Assembly (NCBI GenBank): GCA_031257955.1
Contig: JAIRNQ010000132.1
Coordinates: forward strand, 1 to 5,588
Direction: 5' to 3'
DNA length: 5,588 nucleotides
From: Deltaproteobacteria bacterium
Lineage (GTDB): Bacteria > Desulfobacterota > Desulfarculia > Adiutricales > Adiutricaceae
The notes beneath the pieces were generated by a model. That model searched no databases. It was not told the DNA's origin and saw only the letters and a list, made by a program, of their open reading frames with translations. Shown one piece after another: positions 5,090 through 5,588 of the stretch (positions are counted from its first letter, which is position 1; every line of letters begins with the position of its first letter). Position numbers and translations under genes: made by a program.

Positions 5090-5294
5090 CGCCGGATTGG
5101 GCCAACCGCGGCTGGCCATTGCCGAAACACCGGGCCAATAGCGGCGATCGGTCCCGTTCCAAAACCTGAATTGTTATCCGCCAAAAGCCAAGCGCTCTCC
5201 GGACGCTTGGCTTTGGCTATCTTTTGGGTGCCTATTTATTAACCAAAGCATTAATTTGGCCTACGGGGAATCAGAAAGGCTCAAAAAACATTCC
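5090..5294. other. Spacer between the regulator and rpmI
   Basis: It holds the terminator at 5184-5225 and, before it, GC-rich sequence with several GGCC words and loose inverted repeats. From about 5225 it turns AT-rich (TATTTATTAACCAAAGC) on the approach to the rpmI promoter, as expected for a strong promoter. infC, which commonly precedes rpmI, is not here. Confidence 0.6.
5184..5225 (+). terminator. Intrinsic terminator after the regulator gene
   Basis: AAAGCCAAGCG (5184-5194) pairs perfectly with CGCTTGGCTTT (5204-5214) across a 9-base loop. The right arm ends in TTT, and a further TCTTTT follows at 5220-5225. The T-tract is interrupted, so efficiency is uncertain, but the 11-bp stem is clear and nearly symmetrical, so it could also work against reverse-strand transcripts. 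Confidence 0.65.
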
Positions 5295-5323
5295 TTGACA
5301 AATAAGTAAGCCTTGGTTATTAT
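5295..5323 (+). promoter_or_regulatory. Strong sigma-70 promoter of rpmI
   Basis: TTGACA (5295-5300) matches the -35 consensus fully, and TATTAT (5318-5323) matches five of six -10 bases, with the optimal 17-base spacer. Transcription should start near 5330, giving a leader of about 45 bases. That leader can form GCGTC/GACGC (5334-5338 with 5349-5353), and CCGGT (5353-5357) could pair with ACCAGG (5362-5367), overlapping the ribosome binding site. Confidence 0.85.
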
Positions 5324-5375
5324 CTCAAGTTGCGCGTCAGTTTACCCAGACGCCGGTCAGTACCAGGAGTCCCCG

Positions 5376-5588
5376 ATGCCCAAGATGAAATCCAATCGCG
5401 CCGCGGCCAAACGCTTCCACGCCACCGGCGCCGGTAAAATAAAACGCAACAAAGCCTACGCCAGGCACCAATTGACCTGCAAGACCACCAAACAAAAGAG
5501 GGGTCTACGCGGCCCAGCCCTGGCCGACGCGTCCACCGCCAAGTCCATCAAAAAACTTCTGCCTTACTTGGGGGCCAAGAAATTGGGC
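5376..5588 (+). CDS. rpmI: Ribosomal protein L35 (bL35), runs off the right edge
   Basis: The first 71 codons are present with no stop. MPKMKSNRAAAKRFHATGAG, then KIKRNKAYARHQLT and a LLPYL end, is the full bL35 pattern. L35 is a small basic protein of the large ribosomal subunit that binds 23S rRNA. AGGAG (5365-5369) six bases before ATG5376 is a good ribosome binding site. Most L35 proteins stop at or just after LLPY (64-66 residues); this one continues LGAKKLG to the edge, so it has at least a short extension. Lysine is frequent (AAA and AAG). rplT (L20) usually follows and would lie just outside. The gene has its own strong promoter, in contrast to the common infC-rpmI-rplT operon. Confidence 0.97.
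   Translation, partial: MPKMKSNRAAAKRFHATGAGKIKRNKAYARHQLTCKTTKQKRGLRGPALADASTAKSIKKLLPYLGAKKLG

Overview
This window comes from a GC-rich bacterium with the look of an anaerobe. All supported genes lie on the + strand, and their codons favour G or C in third position (many GCC, CTG and TTG). The first full gene belongs to the Rnf ion-pumping ferredoxin:NAD oxidoreductase. The ribosomal protein L35 at the right edge has the KIKRNKAY...KTTKxKRxLR pattern I associate with Desulfobacterota (former Deltaproteobacteria). That placement is an inference from memory, not a phylogeny.

Layout. At 3-164 is the end of an unidentified upstream gene. It overlaps the start of 151-1725, an unusual Rnf protein. 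Its N-terminal ~325 residues look like a degenerate RnfD membrane subunit and its C-terminal ~160 residues like the polyferredoxin part of RnfB. The usual RnfB transmembrane helix and Fes cluster domain are not seen. The gene ends in a canonical intrinsic terminator that opens an array of three repeat units carrying terminator-like hairpins and T-runs (1731-1909). Next is a mosaic spacer of about 700 bases (AT-rich, then GC-rich, then AT-rich) with several hairpins and possibly a small RNA. After it come apgM (2614-3831, cofactor-independent phosphoglycerate mutase of the archaeal type), a short repeat-bearing spacer, a hotdog-fold acyl-CoA thioesterase (3989-4429), a 450-base spacer packed with direct and inverted repeats, a 69-residue Cro/C1-type regulator (4880-5089) with a terminator, and rpmI (5376 to the edge) behind a near-consensus sigma-70 promoter.

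How it fits together. The left end is the tail of what is probably an rnf operon, coupling ferredoxin oxidation to NAD reduction and an ion gradient. apgM serves lower glycolysis or gluconeogenesis. The thioesterase hydrolyses an unknown acyl-CoA. rpmI probably starts an rpmI-rplT translation operon. These are separate transcription units; nothing shows them to be one pathway.

The main oddities are the RnfD-RnfB fusion, which lacks the SGAT flavin-attachment motif and instead carries a 30-base-period tandem repeat and a collagen-like Gly-X-Y stretch, and the heavy load of repeats and palindromes in the spacers. I see no mobile element, CRISPR array, tRNA or recognised riboswitch.
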